NCBI GenBank assembly: GCA_017397315.1
Contig: JAFQJA010000019.1
Coordinates: 34,208 to 98,207, forward strand
Origin: Clostridia bacterium
Lineage (GTDB): Bacteria > Bacillota > Clostridia > Monoglobales > Firm-18
Length of the DNA: 64,000 nt
Direction of reading: 5' to 3'
In this document: positions 10,281-19,264 of the stretch, in pieces
How the letters are laid out: every line of letters starts with the position of its first letter
Position numbering within the stretch: position 1 is the stretch's first letter
Notes under the pieces: model-generated
Database searches by the model: none
What the model was told of the DNA's origin: nothing
What the model saw: the letters and a program-made list of their open reading frames with translations, nothing else
Program-made: the position numbers and the translations under genes

Positions 10281-12077
10281 ATGTCAGATAACATTAGGAA
10301 TTTTTGTATTATTGCCCATATCGACCACGGCAAGAGTACCCTTGCAGACAGACTTTTAGAGCACACGGGTGTTCTTACCGCACGAGAGATGGAAGAACAG
10401 ATTTTGGATAATATGGATTTGGAACGCGAAAGAGGAATTACCATTAAGGCAAGAGCCGTAAGGGTAGTTTATAACGCGCGCGACGGCAAACAATACATTT
10501 TGAATTTAATAGATACCCCCGGACATGTGGATTTCAACTACGAGGTTTCAAGAAGCCTTGCGGCGTGCGAAGGGGCAGTTTTAGTTGTAGATGCTTCCCA
10601 GGGCATAGAGGCACAGACGCTTGCAAACACTTATCTTGCTATAGATAACAATCTTGAACTTGTACCTGTTATAAATAAAATCGATTTGCCTTCTGCACAG
10701 CCTCAGGTGGTAAAAGATGAAATTGAAAATGTTATAGGAATTCCTGCTCAGGACGCACCGCTTATTTCTGCGAAACAGGGAATAGGAATAGAAGATGTTT
10801 TGGAAAAAATAGTTAATGATGTACCTCCGCCGTTGGGCGATATAAACAAGCCTTTGTCTGCACTTATTTTTGATTCGTATTATGATGCTTATAAAGGTGT
10901 AATTATATACTGCCGTGTATTTGACGGACAGGTTAAAGTAGGAGATACTATAAGACTTATGGCAACGGGTAAAGAGTTTGATGTTGTTGAAGTAGGGTAT
11001 TTAAACCCTCTTGGTATGGTGCCGTCAAACATGCTGTCGGTTGGCGAAGTAGGATACATTGCAGCAAGTATTAAAAATGTTTCAGATACAAGAGTGGGCG
11101 ACACTATTACGATTGCTCAAAACCCTGCCAAAGAGCCACTCGCGGGATACAGAAAAGTAAATCCTATGGTATTTTGCGGTATTTACCCTGCAGATGGTGC
11201 TCACTACGAAGATTTGCGTGATGCATTAGGGAAATTGCAGTTAAATGATGCTTCGCTAAGTTTTGAGCCTGAAACTTCAATAGCATTGGGCTTTGGTTTC
11301 AGATGCGGTTTCTTGGGTCTTTTGCATATGGAAATTATACAGGAGCGTCTTGAAAGGGAATACAATCTTGATTTGGTTACTACGGCGCCAAGCGTAATTT
11401 ACCACTGCTTTAAAACTAATGGGGAGGAGATTGACATTGACAATCCCACAAACCTGCCTCCTGCGGTGGAAATTGCATATATGGAAGAACCTATGGTTGA
11501 TGCAAATATAATGCTTCCTACAGACTATGTAGGTAACATAATGGAACTTTGTCAACAAAGACGAGGCATATATAAGGATATGAAGTATCTTGACAGCACA
11601 AGAGTAACGCTTCATTATGAATTGCCTCTTAACGAAATAATATATGACTTTTTTGATGCGTTAAAATCACGCACAAAAGGTTATGCATCTTTTGACTATG
11701 AACTTTGCGGTTATCAGCGTTCTACCCTTGTTAAACTTGATATGCTTTTAAACGGCGAGATGGTAGACGCGTTAAGTCTTATTGTTCATACAGATAAAGC
11801 ATACGAAAGAGGACGCAGAATTGCGGAAAAACTAAAAGAAGCAATACCGAGACAGTTGTTTGAAATACCTATTCAGGCAGCGGTAGGAAGTAAGATTATT
11901 GCAAGGGAAACTGTTAAAGCAATGAGAAAAGATGTACTTGCAAAATGCTACGGCGGTGATATTACCCGTAAGAAAAAACTTCTTGAAAAACAAAAGGAGG
12001 GTAAAAAGCGTATGCGACAGGTGGGCTCTGTGGAAGTACCGCAGGAAGCCTTTATGTCGGTGCTTAAACTTGACTGA
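10281..12077 (+). CDS. lepA: Elongation factor 4 (LepA), ribosome-associated GTPase
   Basis: Translation-factor GTPase that acts on the ribosome and has been linked to back-translocation and to initiation or biogenesis under stress. G1 is AHIDHGKST (residues 12-20), G3 is DTPGHVDF, G4 is NKIDLP, and the LepA-specific C-terminal domain ends with the [17 protein letters not shown] stretch. At 598 residues it is full length. It begins the conserved lepA-hemW-hrcA-grpE-dnaK-dnaJ cluster also seen in Bacillus. hemW starts 1 nt after its stop. Confidence 0.97.
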   Translation: MSDNIRNFCIIAHIDHGKSTLADRLLEHTGVLTAREMEEQILDNMDLERERGITIKARAVRVVYNARDGKQYILNLIDTPGHVDFNYEVSRSLAACEGAVLVVDASQGIEAQTLANTYLAIDNNLELVPVINKIDLPSAQPQVVKDEIENVIGIPAQDAPLISAKQGIGIEDVLEKIVNDVPPPLGDINKPLSALIFDSYYDAYKGVIIYCRVFDGQVKVGDTIRLMATGKEFDVVEVGYLNPLGMVPSNMLSVGEVGYIAASIKNVSDTRVGDTITIAQNPAKEPLAGYRKVNPMVFCGIYPADGAHYEDLRDALGKLQLNDASLSFEPETSIALGFGFRCGFLGLLHMEIIQERLEREYNLDLVTTAPSVIYHCFKTNGEEIDIDNPTNLPPAVEIAYMEEPMVDANIMLPTDYVGNIMELCQQRRGIYKDMKYLDSTRVTLHYELPLNEIIYDFFDALKSRTKGYASFDYELCGYQRSTLVKLDMLLNGEMVDALSLIVHTDKAYERGRRIAEKLKEAIPRQLFEIPIQAAVGSKIIARETVKAMRKDVLAKCYGGDITRKKKLLEKQKEGKKRMRQVGSVEVPQEAFMSVLKLD

Positions 12078-12078
12078 T

Positions 12079-13161
12079 ATGATTGGTGTATATGTTCACA
12101 TACCCTTTTGTGTGAAAAAATGCAACTACTGTGATTTTAATTCTTTTGATAACAAAAATTCTTTGAAACAAAGATATGCCGAGAAAATTATCGAAGAAAT
12201 TAACAACTTTGAGGGCGATTTAAACGCCGACACGGTGTTTTTTGGCGGTGGTACTCCTACAGCCCTTGAGCAGGATTTGTTGCAAAGAATAATACTTGCA
12301 GTAAACAATAAATTTAATACAACCGATTGTGAATTTTCTATGGAAGCAAACCCCGCTACGATAAATAGTGAGGGTTTGCTTTTGTTACATAAAAACGGAG
12401 TAAACAGGTTAAGTATCGGTCTGCAGTCTGCAAACAATGACGAATTAAAAGCCCTTGGAAGAATACATTGTTTTGAAGATTTTGTTTCTACTTATTGTAT
12501 GGCAAGAGAAGCGGGTTTTGATAACATAAACACAGATATTATGTTTGGTATACCAAACCAGACGCTTGATTCTTTTAAAAGAACACTGGAGGAAGTAGTT
12601 AAACTTAAACCTGAGCATGTTTCGTGTTATTCGCTGATAATAGAACAGGGAACCCCATTTTATAATATGAACCTTAATTTGCCTGACGAAGAAACGGAAC
12701 GGAAAATGTATTATTATGCAGTATCATATCTGCAACAAAACGGATATATTCAGTACGAGATTTCAAACTTTGCAAAAAAAAGTATGCAGTGCAGGCACAA
12801 CATAAAATATTGGGAAAGAAAGAATTATGTGGGTTTTGGTGCAGGTGCAAGTTCGTTAATTGAAAATGTGCGGTATAAAAATTCCGAAAAACTGATACAA
12901 TATATTGAGAATAATATGCCTGAAAAAGAAATTCTTACTATGTCTGACGCTTTGGCTGAACATATTTTTTTAGGACTTCGAAAAACGGATGGTTTTAATA
13001 TAAAAGAAACAGAACGCCTTTACAACATAGAGTTTTATCAAAAATACAAGACGGTAATTGACAAATACTTAAAGTTGAATTTAATTACTTACGGAGAAAA
13101 TATGGCACTTACCAAAGAGGGAGTAAGTGTTTCGAATATTATTATGTCAGACTTTATGTAA
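12079..13161 (+). CDS. hemW: Radical-SAM heme chaperone HemW
   Basis: HemW-type radical SAM protein, related to coproporphyrinogen dehydrogenase HemN but regarded as a heme chaperone for respiratory enzymes. The cluster motif is CVKKCNYC at residues 11-18 (CxxxCxxC), followed by FGGGTPTAL and the HemN C-terminal domain. The ATG at 12079 gives 360 residues with the cysteine motif at the family position. Longer in-frame readings run back into lepA and are not supported. The TGA of lepA is separated by one base, indicating coupling. The position between lepA and hrcA is conserved across Bacillota and favours HemW over HemN. Confidence 0.93.
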   Translation: MIGVYVHIPFCVKKCNYCDFNSFDNKNSLKQRYAEKIIEEINNFEGDLNADTVFFGGGTPTALEQDLLQRIILAVNNKFNTTDCEFSMEANPATINSEGLLLLHKNGVNRLSIGLQSANNDELKALGRIHCFEDFVSTYCMAREAGFDNINTDIMFGIPNQTLDSFKRTLEEVVKLKPEHVSCYSLIIEQGTPFYNMNLNLPDEETERKMYYYAVSYLQQNGYIQYEISNFAKKSMQCRHNIKYWERKNYVGFGAGASSLIENVRYKNSEKLIQYIENNMPEKEILTMSDALAEHIFLGLRKTDGFNIKETERLYNIEFYQKYKTVIDKYLKLNLITYGENMALTKEGVSVSNIIMSDFM

Positions 13162-13179
13162 AATTTTTCAAAAAAAGTA

Positions 13180-13208
13180 TTGACAAATAAAAAAAATAGT
13201 GGTATCTT
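13180..13208 (+). promoter_or_regulatory. Promoter of the hrcA-grpE-dnaK-dnaJ operon
   Basis: -35 TTGACA (13180-13185), 17-nt spacer, and -10 TATCTT (13203-13208). The start point would fall just before or at the CIRCE operator, as in other HrcA-controlled operons. Confidence 0.75.
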
Positions 13209-13219
13209 ATAACTAGTGA

Positions 13220-13246
13220 TTAGCACTCGCTTCAAAAGAGTGCTAA
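13220..13246 (+). promoter_or_regulatory. CIRCE operator (HrcA binding site)
   Basis: Perfect match to the consensus: TTAGCACTC (13220-13228), nine bases, then GAGTGCTAA (13238-13246). It lies between the promoter and the hrcA Shine-Dalgarno (AAGGAGGTG), so HrcA represses its own operon. This is the only CIRCE copy I find in the window. Confidence 0.98.
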
Positions 13247-13273
13247 CAAATTAACGGTTAAGGAGGTGCAGGT

Positions 13274-14317
13274 ATGGATTTAGGCGAAAGAAAAAAGAAA
13301 ATACTTGGTGCAGTAATTGAACACTATATCCGTACTGCAGAGCCGGTTGGTTCCCGCACCATTTCGAAACTTGATGAGTTGGGCGTAAGTTCTGCCACAA
13401 TAAGAAATGAAATGGCAGATTTGGAAGAAATGGGACTTTTAACACAACCTCACACTTCGGCAGGGCGTATTCCTTCAACTATGGGCTACAGAACTTATGT
13501 TGACAGACTTATGAAAAGATACGAGTTTTCTGTTTCCGAAATAAACAGACTTCGATCTTTGATGGAATTGGAGTTGACAGAAGTTGACACAATGATAAAA
13601 GAGCTTACAAATATTTATTCTTACCTTACAAACTATACTATTGTTGGGTCATCTGCAGGCAACAGCAACGGATACATTAAAAATTTTCATATGGTACAGA
13701 TTGATAGAAATTCGGCGTTGCTTATAGTTGTAACAGACAAGAATATCGTTAAAAACAAAAAGATTGATTTTGACTGCGATATTGACAGCACCGTTACGGA
13801 ACAGATATCCAATATGTTGAATGAGAATCTGGCTGGAGTTATAAAAAGTAAAATTAATCTTGACAAGATATATGAAATTCAGGCAGAGATGGATAAATAC
13901 AAAACGGTACTCTTACCTGTACTTAATTTTGTGAATGAATGTATCGAGTCTTTAGACAATTCAGAAGTGTTTATAAGCGGAGCATCAAAATTACTTGATT
14001 TCCCCGAATACAGCAATGTTCAAAAGGCAAAAGAACTTCTTGAGTTTTTAGATAACAAAGAGAATTTGCACAGAATGGCGGCAAGTGTTGACAATGCTGA
14101 TGTAAAAATTATTATCGGCAGTGAAAATGATGCCCTTGAATTAAAAGACTGTTCCATTGTGCTTTCGTCGTACAGCATCAAAGGAAAAGGTACCGGCACA
14201 ATCGGATTTATTGGCCCTACCAGAATGAATTATTCCAAAGCGGTATCCACTTTGAAACTGCTTACGGGGCAAATAGATAAACTAACATCTAACAAAGAAC
14301 CGGAGGGTGAGAAATGA
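13274..14317 (+). CDS. hrcA: Heat-inducible transcriptional repressor HrcA
   Basis: Repressor of class I heat-shock genes that binds CIRCE and is kept active by GroEL. The N-terminal winged helix includes GSRTISKLDELGVSSATIR and the conserved HTSAGRIPSTMGYRTYVD. The rest is the dimerization domain with its inserted region. At 347 residues it fits the family (B. subtilis 343). The ATG follows AAGGAGGTGCAGGT. Its last 4 nt overlap grpE (ATGA), giving translational coupling. Autoregulation is supported by the CIRCE site 28 nt upstream of the start. Confidence 0.97.
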   Translation: MDLGERKKKILGAVIEHYIRTAEPVGSRTISKLDELGVSSATIRNEMADLEEMGLLTQPHTSAGRIPSTMGYRTYVDRLMKRYEFSVSEINRLRSLMELELTEVDTMIKELTNIYSYLTNYTIVGSSAGNSNGYIKNFHMVQIDRNSALLIVVTDKNIVKNKKIDFDCDIDSTVTEQISNMLNENLAGVIKSKINLDKIYEIQAEMDKYKTVLLPVLNFVNECIESLDNSEVFISGASKLLDFPEYSNVQKAKELLEFLDNKENLHRMAASVDNADVKIIIGSENDALELKDCSIVLSSYSIKGKGTGTIGFIGPTRMNYSKAVSTLKLLTGQIDKLTSNKEPEGEK

Positions 14318-14805
14318 CAGAAGAAATAAAAAAAGAAACAGCGGAAGAAGTTGTTCAAGAAACAACAGAAGAAACAACTGAAGAAACCGCTACCGTGGAA
14401 AAAGAGTTAAACGACAAATATTTAAGACTTATGGCAGAGTTTGACAACTTTAAAAAAAGAACTGCCAAGGAGAAAACACAGATTTACACAATCGCAGCTG
14501 CAGAGGTGGTAGAAGCAATACTTCCGGTACTTGATAACTTTGAAAGAGCGGTAGCAGACAAAGACAATGTAAGTTACGACGGAATAGTATTAATAAAAAG
14601 ACAGTTTGACGAAATACTTGAAAAACTTGGTGTTAAAGTTATTGAATCAGTTGGCAAACCCTTAAATCCTGAAGTTCATAACGCAGTAATGCATATTGAC
14701 GATGAAAACATCGAGGGGGAAAGCATTATAGTTGAGGAATTCGGAAAAGGGTATATGTATAAAGAAAAAGTAATAAGACATTCCACAGTAAAAGTGGCTA
14801 ATTAA
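14314..14805 (+). CDS. grpE: Nucleotide exchange factor GrpE
   Basis: DnaK co-chaperone that triggers ADP release. After a low-complexity Glu/Thr-rich N-terminus (about residues 1-28) comes the coiled-coil dimerization helix with YLRLMAEFDNFKKRTAKEK, then the C-terminal beta domain ending in GKGYMYKEKVIRHSTVKV. The 163 residues are slightly short of the B. subtilis protein (187), the difference being in the N-terminal tail. It overlaps hrcA by 4 nt and lies 16 nt before dnaK. Confidence 0.95.
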   Translation: MTEEIKKETAEEVVQETTEETTEETATVEKELNDKYLRLMAEFDNFKKRTAKEKTQIYTIAAAEVVEAILPVLDNFERAVADKDNVSYDGIVLIKRQFDEILEKLGVKVIESVGKPLNPEVHNAVMHIDDENIEGESIIVEEFGKGYMYKEKVIRHSTVKVAN

Positions 14806-14821
14806 AAGGAGGAAATTGATT

Positions 14822-16636
14822 ATGAGCAAAATTATAGGTATTGATTTGGGTACTACAAATTCATGTGTAGCAGTTATGTAAGGCGGAGAGCCTGTTGTTA
14901 TACCAAATGCTGAGGGTGCAAGAACTACCTCATCAGTTGTAGCATTCGCTAAAAACGGCGAAAGACTTGTTGGACAGATTGCAAAACGCCAGGCAGTAAC
15001 AAATCCTGACAGAACAATCAGTTCAATCAAAAGAGATATGGGTACAGACAGACGCGTTTCTATTGACGACAAAAAATTCTCGCCCCCTGAAATTTCAGCA
15101 ATGATTTTACAAAAACTAAAGGCGGATGCAGAAAGTTACCTGGGCGAAACAGTAACACAGGCGGTTATAACAGTCCCTGCATATTTTAATGACTCACAGC
15201 GTCAGGCTACAAAAGACGCAGGTAAAATTGCAGGTCTTGAAGTATTAAGAATTATAAACGAGCCGACTGCCGCAGCACTTGCTTACGGTCTTGACAAAGA
15301 TAACGACCAGAAAATTATGGTATATGATTTGGGCGGAGGTACATTTGATGTATCAATTCTTGAAATCGGCGACGGCGTGTTTGAAGTTCTGGCAACAAGC
15401 GGTAACAACAAACTTGGCGGTGATGACTTTGACCAGAAAATCGTTGACTATTTAGCAGATGAATTCAAAAAAGAAAACGGAACAGATTTAAGAAACGACA
15501 AAATGGCGTTACAAAGATTAACAGAAGCAGCAGAAAAAGCAAAAATCGACTTATCAGGAGTTGCTTCGGTAAATGTTAACTTGCCTTATATTACTGCAGA
15601 TGCTACAGGTCCAAAACACTTGGATGTTACAATCACAAGAGCAAAATTCAATGAATTAACTGCAGATTTGGTTGAAAAAACAATGGAACCCGTAAGAACT
15701 GCACTAAAAGATTCAGGCTTAACACCAAGCCAGATTGATAAAGTGTTATTAGTGGGCGGTTCAACAAGAATTCCTGCAGTAGTAGATGCAGTTAAAAACA
15801 TTACGGGTAAAGAACCGTCAAAAGGCATTAACCCTGACGAATGTGTTGCAGTTGGTGCAGCAATTCAGGGTGGTGTTTTAGGCGGAGATGTTAAAGGTTT
15901 GTTGTTGCTTGATGTTACACCTTTATCACTTGGTATTGAAACAGAAGGTGGTATCTGCAATAAGATTATCGAAAGAAACACAACGATTCCCACAAAGAAA
16001 AGCAGGATTTACTCAACCGCTGCGGACAATCAGACAAGTGTTACAATTAATGTACTTCAGGGCGAGCGTGAAATGGCTGCATACAACAAGTCATTGGGAA
16101 GATTTGAACTGTCAAATATCCCTCCTGCACCAAGAGGAGTTCCTCAAATCGAAGTAACATTTGACATTGATGCTAACGGTATTGTAAATGTATCTGCAAA
16201 AGATTTAGGTACAGGTACAGTTCAGAAAATTACAATTACCGCAAGTTCAAACTTAAGTGAAGAAGAAATTGAAAAAGCGGTAAAAGATGCTGAAAAATTT
16301 GCAGACGAAGATAAGGCTGCAAAAGAGAAAATCGAAGTAAAAAACAATGCAGAACACCTTGTGTTCCAGACAGAAAAAACATTAAATGATTTGGGCGACA
16401 AAATTTCTGCAGACGAAAAAGCAGGTATTACCGCTGAAATTGAAAAATTAAAAGAAGTAATTAAAACTGACGATACAGAAAAAATTAAAACGGCAACAGA
16501 TGAACTTACAAAGAAATTCTACGAGATTTCACAAAAATTGTACCAGCAGGCACAGCCTGAAGGTGGACCACAGGCAGGACCTCAGGACGACGGTACGGTT
16601 GATGCAGAATTTACTGTTGACGAAGACAACAAATAA
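14822..16636 (+). pseudogene. dnaK: Chaperone DnaK (Hsp70) gene with an in-frame stop at codon 20
   Basis: The frame opens with ATG at 14822 behind AAAGGAGG and encodes the canonical start IGIDLGTTNSCVAV, then codon 20 is TAA (14879-14881) where nearly all DnaKs have Glu (VME-GGEP, normally GAA). The frame then continues without other defects to 16636: [23 protein letters not shown], the substrate-binding domain and an acidic C-terminal tail, 604 codons in all. The longest uninterrupted ATG reading starts at 15038 (532 residues), but it lacks the phosphate-1 loop and is unlikely to be functional. One G-to-T change explains the defect. It may be a sequencing or assembly error or a true mutation. 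Confidence 0.85.
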
Positions 16637-16651
16637 TAATTAACCAATTAT

Positions 16652-16673
16652 CTCAGGCGGTTTTCCGCCTGAG
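16652..16673 (+). other. Hairpin in the dnaK-dnaJ intergenic region
   Basis: Perfect 9-bp stem CTCAGGCGG (16652-16660) and CCGCCTGAG (16665-16673) with a TTTT loop. It is not followed by a clean T-run, so it is more likely a processing or partial attenuation site that lowers dnaJ relative to dnaK than a full terminator. Confidence 0.6.
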
Positions 16674-16699
16674 TAATTGTTGTTAAAGGGGTGAGTGTT

Positions 16700-17839
16700 T
16701 TGGCAGATAAAAGAGATTATTATGAAGTCTTAGGGGTTTCCAAAGGTGCTTCTGACGATGAAATAAAAAAAGCATACAGAAAAAAAGCAAAGGAATTTCA
16801 CCCTGACTTACATCCTGGTGATAAAAAAGCCGAAGCAAGTTTTAAAGAGGTAAATGAAGCTTACGCCATATTAAGCGACGAAGATAAAAGAAGAAAGTAT
16901 GATCAGTTTGGTCATGCAGGTGTCGATGAAAATGGTATGGGCGGATTTGGCGGATTTGGCGGATTTGGCGATATGGACTTTGATTTGGGCGATATTTTCG
17001 GTTCTTTCTTTGGAGGCGGTTCCCGTGGTGGCGGAAGACAAAACGGCCCAAGAAAAGGTGCGGATATTCAGCAAAATCTTGTACTTACATTTGAACAGGC
17101 TGCAAAAGGTTATGAAGCCAAAATTGATGTTATTTGTACTGAGGAATGTCTTGATTGCCGTGGTACCGGTGCAAAAGGCGGTAAAGCTATCGAGACTTGT
17201 CCCAACTGTAACGGCTCAGGTCAGGTAAGACAACAGCAAAGAACACCTTTTGGCGTGTTCCAAAATGTTACTACTTGTTCAAATTGCCGTGGTACAGGTA
17301 AAATAATAAAAGAACGCTGTGAAAAATGTAACGGAAAAGGCAAAGTTTCAAGAAGAAAGACCATAAATGTTAAAGTTCCCGCAGGTATTGACCATGGTCA
17401 GATAATTACTGTAAGAGGTGAGGGAAATCACGGAGTAAACGGTGGTCCCGCAGGTGATGTGTATTTAACTATTACCATTATGCCACACAAGTTCTTTAGC
17501 CGTGATGGATACAATGTTCATTGTACTGTCCCTGTTACTTTTGTTGAAGCAACTTTGGGTGCTGAGGTTGAAGTTCCTACACTTAACGGTAAAGCGAAGA
17601 TAAAAATTCCTGAAGGTACTCAAAACGGTACTGTCTTCAGATTAAGAGGAGAGGGAATAAGCAAACTTCGAAATCCCGGAACAGGCGACCAACTTGTTAA
17701 AATTATTGTTGAAACACCCAGACAGTTAAATGCAGAACAGAAGAAATTGTTAAAAGCATTCGGCGACAGTATGGGTATTAAAAACCATCAGGAAAAGAAG
17801 TCATTCTTTGAAAAAATGAAAGATAATAAAAAGAAATAG
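16700..17839 (+). CDS. dnaJ: Chaperone DnaJ (Hsp40)
   Basis: J-domain co-chaperone that stimulates DnaK ATPase. The J domain starts KRDYYEVLGV and has the HPD motif. A Gly/Phe linker follows (about 75-120), then four CxxCxGxG zinc modules (CLDCRGTG, CPNCNGSG, CSNCRGTG, CEKCNGKG) and the C-terminal domain. I choose the TTG at 16700 because AAAGGGGTGAG sits 4-5 nt upstream and the protein then begins MADKRDYYEV, the family form. A GTG at 16691 would lie inside that Shine-Dalgarno. Length is 379 residues. Confidence 0.95.
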   Translation: MADKRDYYEVLGVSKGASDDEIKKAYRKKAKEFHPDLHPGDKKAEASFKEVNEAYAILSDEDKRRKYDQFGHAGVDENGMGGFGGFGGFGDMDFDLGDIFGSFFGGGSRGGGRQNGPRKGADIQQNLVLTFEQAAKGYEAKIDVICTEECLDCRGTGAKGGKAIETCPNCNGSGQVRQQQRTPFGVFQNVTTCSNCRGTGKIIKERCEKCNGKGKVSRRKTINVKVPAGIDHGQIITVRGEGNHGVNGGPAGDVYLTITIMPHKFFSRDGYNVHCTVPVTFVEATLGAEVEVPTLNGKAKIKIPEGTQNGTVFRLRGEGISKLRNPGTGDQLVKIIVETPRQLNAEQKKLLKAFGDSMGIKNHQEKKSFFEKMKDNKKK

Positions 17840-17847
17840 GTGAATAA

Positions 17848-18780
17848 ATGGACAGTTACAACCAGATTAAAGTTACCATTCCTGTTTGCGATTTGCAACT
17901 TGCGTCAGATGTTATGACTATGATGAATTTTACCGGCGGAATAATGATTGAAGATTATTCTGATATTGATGCATGCCCCTGGGATTATGTGGATACGGAA
18001 ATTTTGGGAAAGGACAGAACAACTGCCTCGGTCAGTGGTTTTGTACCAAGCGGTGAAGAAATTTTACCTGTGATTGAACAGTTAAAATTGTTGTTGCCTG
18101 CAAACGCAAAAATTGATGTTATAACAGTTGAACAAAGCGACTGGGCAAACAACTGGAAAAAGTATTACAAGCCCGTGAGAGTGGGGAAAAACATTGTAAT
18201 TAAACCTTCATGGGAGCAATACGACAAAAAGGAAACAGATGTTATTGTGGAACTCGACCCGGGAATGGCATTTGGTACAGGCACTCACGAAACAACAAGA
18301 ATGTGTATGGAACTGTTAGAAAGGGTTGTAAAGCCTGACACTTCCGTATTAGATGTTGGTTGCGGAAGTGGTATTTTGTCTATAACTTCACTTCTGATAG
18401 GTGCTAAAAATGCCGTGGGGGTTGACATTGACCCCGTGGCAGTTTGCGTCGCTGTAGAAAACGGTGAAAGAAATAATTTTACAAAACCCAGATATGTTAT
18501 TAAAAAAGGAAACCTTGTTGATGAAATAGATGGGAAATTTGATATAGCAGTTGCAAACATTGTTGCAGATGCAATAATTATGCTTTGCCCTGATGTTTTT
18601 CGTTTTATTAAAGACGACGGATACTTTATATGTTCGGGAATTATTGAGGACAGAATAGAAGATGTCAAAGAAAAATTAATCAGCGAGGGTTACAAAATAG
18701 AAGAAGTATTGCGACAGGGAGAATGGTGTGCAATGCTTTGCGAAAGGGATGTAAAAAAAGTCCAGACAGCAAAAAGGTAA
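17848..18780 (+). CDS. prmA: Ribosomal protein L11 methyltransferase PrmA
   Basis: SAM-dependent trimethylation of ribosomal protein L11. The methyltransferase core has motif I LDVGCGSGILS (about 168-178) and the VANIVADAI post-I segment. The conserved part ends at about GEWCAML. The last 11 or so codons (VKKVQTAKR and neighbours) lie inside a dispersed repeat whose other copy follows ftsH, so the C-terminal tail may be derived from that element. In Bacillus, rsmE and mtaB follow prmA directly. Here rsmE is missing and mtaB is 5.5 kb away. Confidence 0.95.
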   Translation: MDSYNQIKVTIPVCDLQLASDVMTMMNFTGGIMIEDYSDIDACPWDYVDTEILGKDRTTASVSGFVPSGEEILPVIEQLKLLLPANAKIDVITVEQSDWANNWKKYYKPVRVGKNIVIKPSWEQYDKKETDVIVELDPGMAFGTGTHETTRMCMELLERVVKPDTSVLDVGCGSGILSITSLLIGAKNAVGVDIDPVAVCVAVENGERNNFTKPRYVIKKGNLVDEIDGKFDIAVANIVADAIIMLCPDVFRFIKDDGYFICSGIIEDRIEDVKEKLISEGYKIEEVLRQGEWCAMLCERDVKKVQTAKR

Positions 18781-18992
18781 GTATAAATATAATCTCTATT
18801 ATAAAAAGTTGGAAATTTTATAATTTTTGTTGTATATGTTGAAAAAGGTCGTACGACCTTTTTCTTTTGTTTTATACCTTTTTGCTATAAGCAAACTTCA
18901 CCTCTCGACGAACCTTTGTACGCCTTCGTGTAACCCCTGCGGGTTCAGTTTGCTCATTCTGCCTTTTTTTCTGTCCCTTAAATAAAAAAAGA
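18743..18992. repeat. Dispersed structured intergenic repeat, copy A
   Basis: About 250 nt related to copy B at 33506-33771. Shared blocks are AAAGGGATGTAAAAA (18743-18757), AAGGTAAGTATAAA (18774-18787), CTCGACG (18904-18910), TTTGTACGCCTTCG (18915-18928), CATTCTG (18955-18961) and AAAAAAGACT at the right end. A long-range helix GCAAACT/AGTTTGC (18891-18897 with 18947-18953) encloses the core and a small AACCC/GGGTT hairpin (932-936 with 941-945). The left end overlaps the 3' end of prmA. Function and coding strand, if any, are unknown. Confidence 0.75.
18841..18868 (+). terminator. Terminator of the heat-shock operon (after prmA)
   Basis: Perfect palindrome GAAAAAGGTCGT / ACGACCTTTTTC (18841-18864) followed by a T-rich stretch. 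It lies inside repeat copy A at the same relative place as the ftsH terminator in copy B. Confidence 0.8.
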
Positions 18993-19020
18993 CTCATATC
19001 CTTTTGGATATGAGCCTTTT
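18984..19020 (-). terminator. Terminator of the GH3-GH94-HPr operon
   Basis: Stem CTCATATCC (18993-19001) with GGATATGAG (19006-19014) and a TTTT loop. On the minus strand it ends in a T-run (complement of the A-run 18984-18990). Confidence 0.85.
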
Positions 19021-19024
19021 TAAA

Positions 19025-19252
19025 TTAGTTAATATAGGGTTTCAATTCTTCGTAAAGCGGGTCAGCATTGTCGCTGTGAATTTCGACTTTAATTGGCTTT
19101 GCAAGGTCCAAAGAAAAAATACCCATAATTGATTTTGCATCAACGATGTATCTTCCTGATATTAAGTCAACATCGTATGAGTATTTGCTTACAATGTTAA
19201 CAAATGATTTTACATCATTAATTGAAGATAAAAGAATGTTAAATGTTTTCAT
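19025..19252 (-). CDS. HPr/Crh-like protein lacking the active-site histidine
   Basis: 75 residues with an HPr fold signature. KTFNI at the N-terminus, SKYSYDVDL, KSIMGIFSLDLAK and VEIHSDNAD align with B. subtilis HPr. The serine of KSIMG, the HPr kinase target (Ser46), is kept. The GIHARPA segment that carries His15 and Arg17 is replaced by SINDVKSF and is about 3 residues shorter. It therefore cannot accept phosphate from EI in the usual way and is more like Crh, a regulatory partner of CcpA. The gene is last in the glycosidase operon, 12 nt after GH94, with AGGAGG upstream. A regulatory role in carbon use is inferred. Confidence 0.75.
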   Translation of the reverse strand: MKTFNILLSSINDVKSFVNIVSKYSYDVDLISGRYIVDAKSIMGIFSLDLAKPIKVEIHSDNADPLYEELKPYIN

Positions 19253-19264
19253 ATTGAATTCCTC

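Noticed and set aside
11932..12078. Extended hemW beginning inside lepA
   Set aside because: The extension is a basic out-of-frame reading of the lepA tail; the family start with CxxxCxxC at residues 11-18 is at 12079.
14879..14881. Stop-codon reassignment as explanation for the dnaK TAA
   Set aside because: TAA is the normal stop of many intact genes here, such as ispG, ruvB and ftsH.
16939..16968. Short tandem repeat GGCGGATTT
   Set aside because: It is the Gly/Phe linker coding sequence of dnaJ, not a CRISPR or regulatory repeat.
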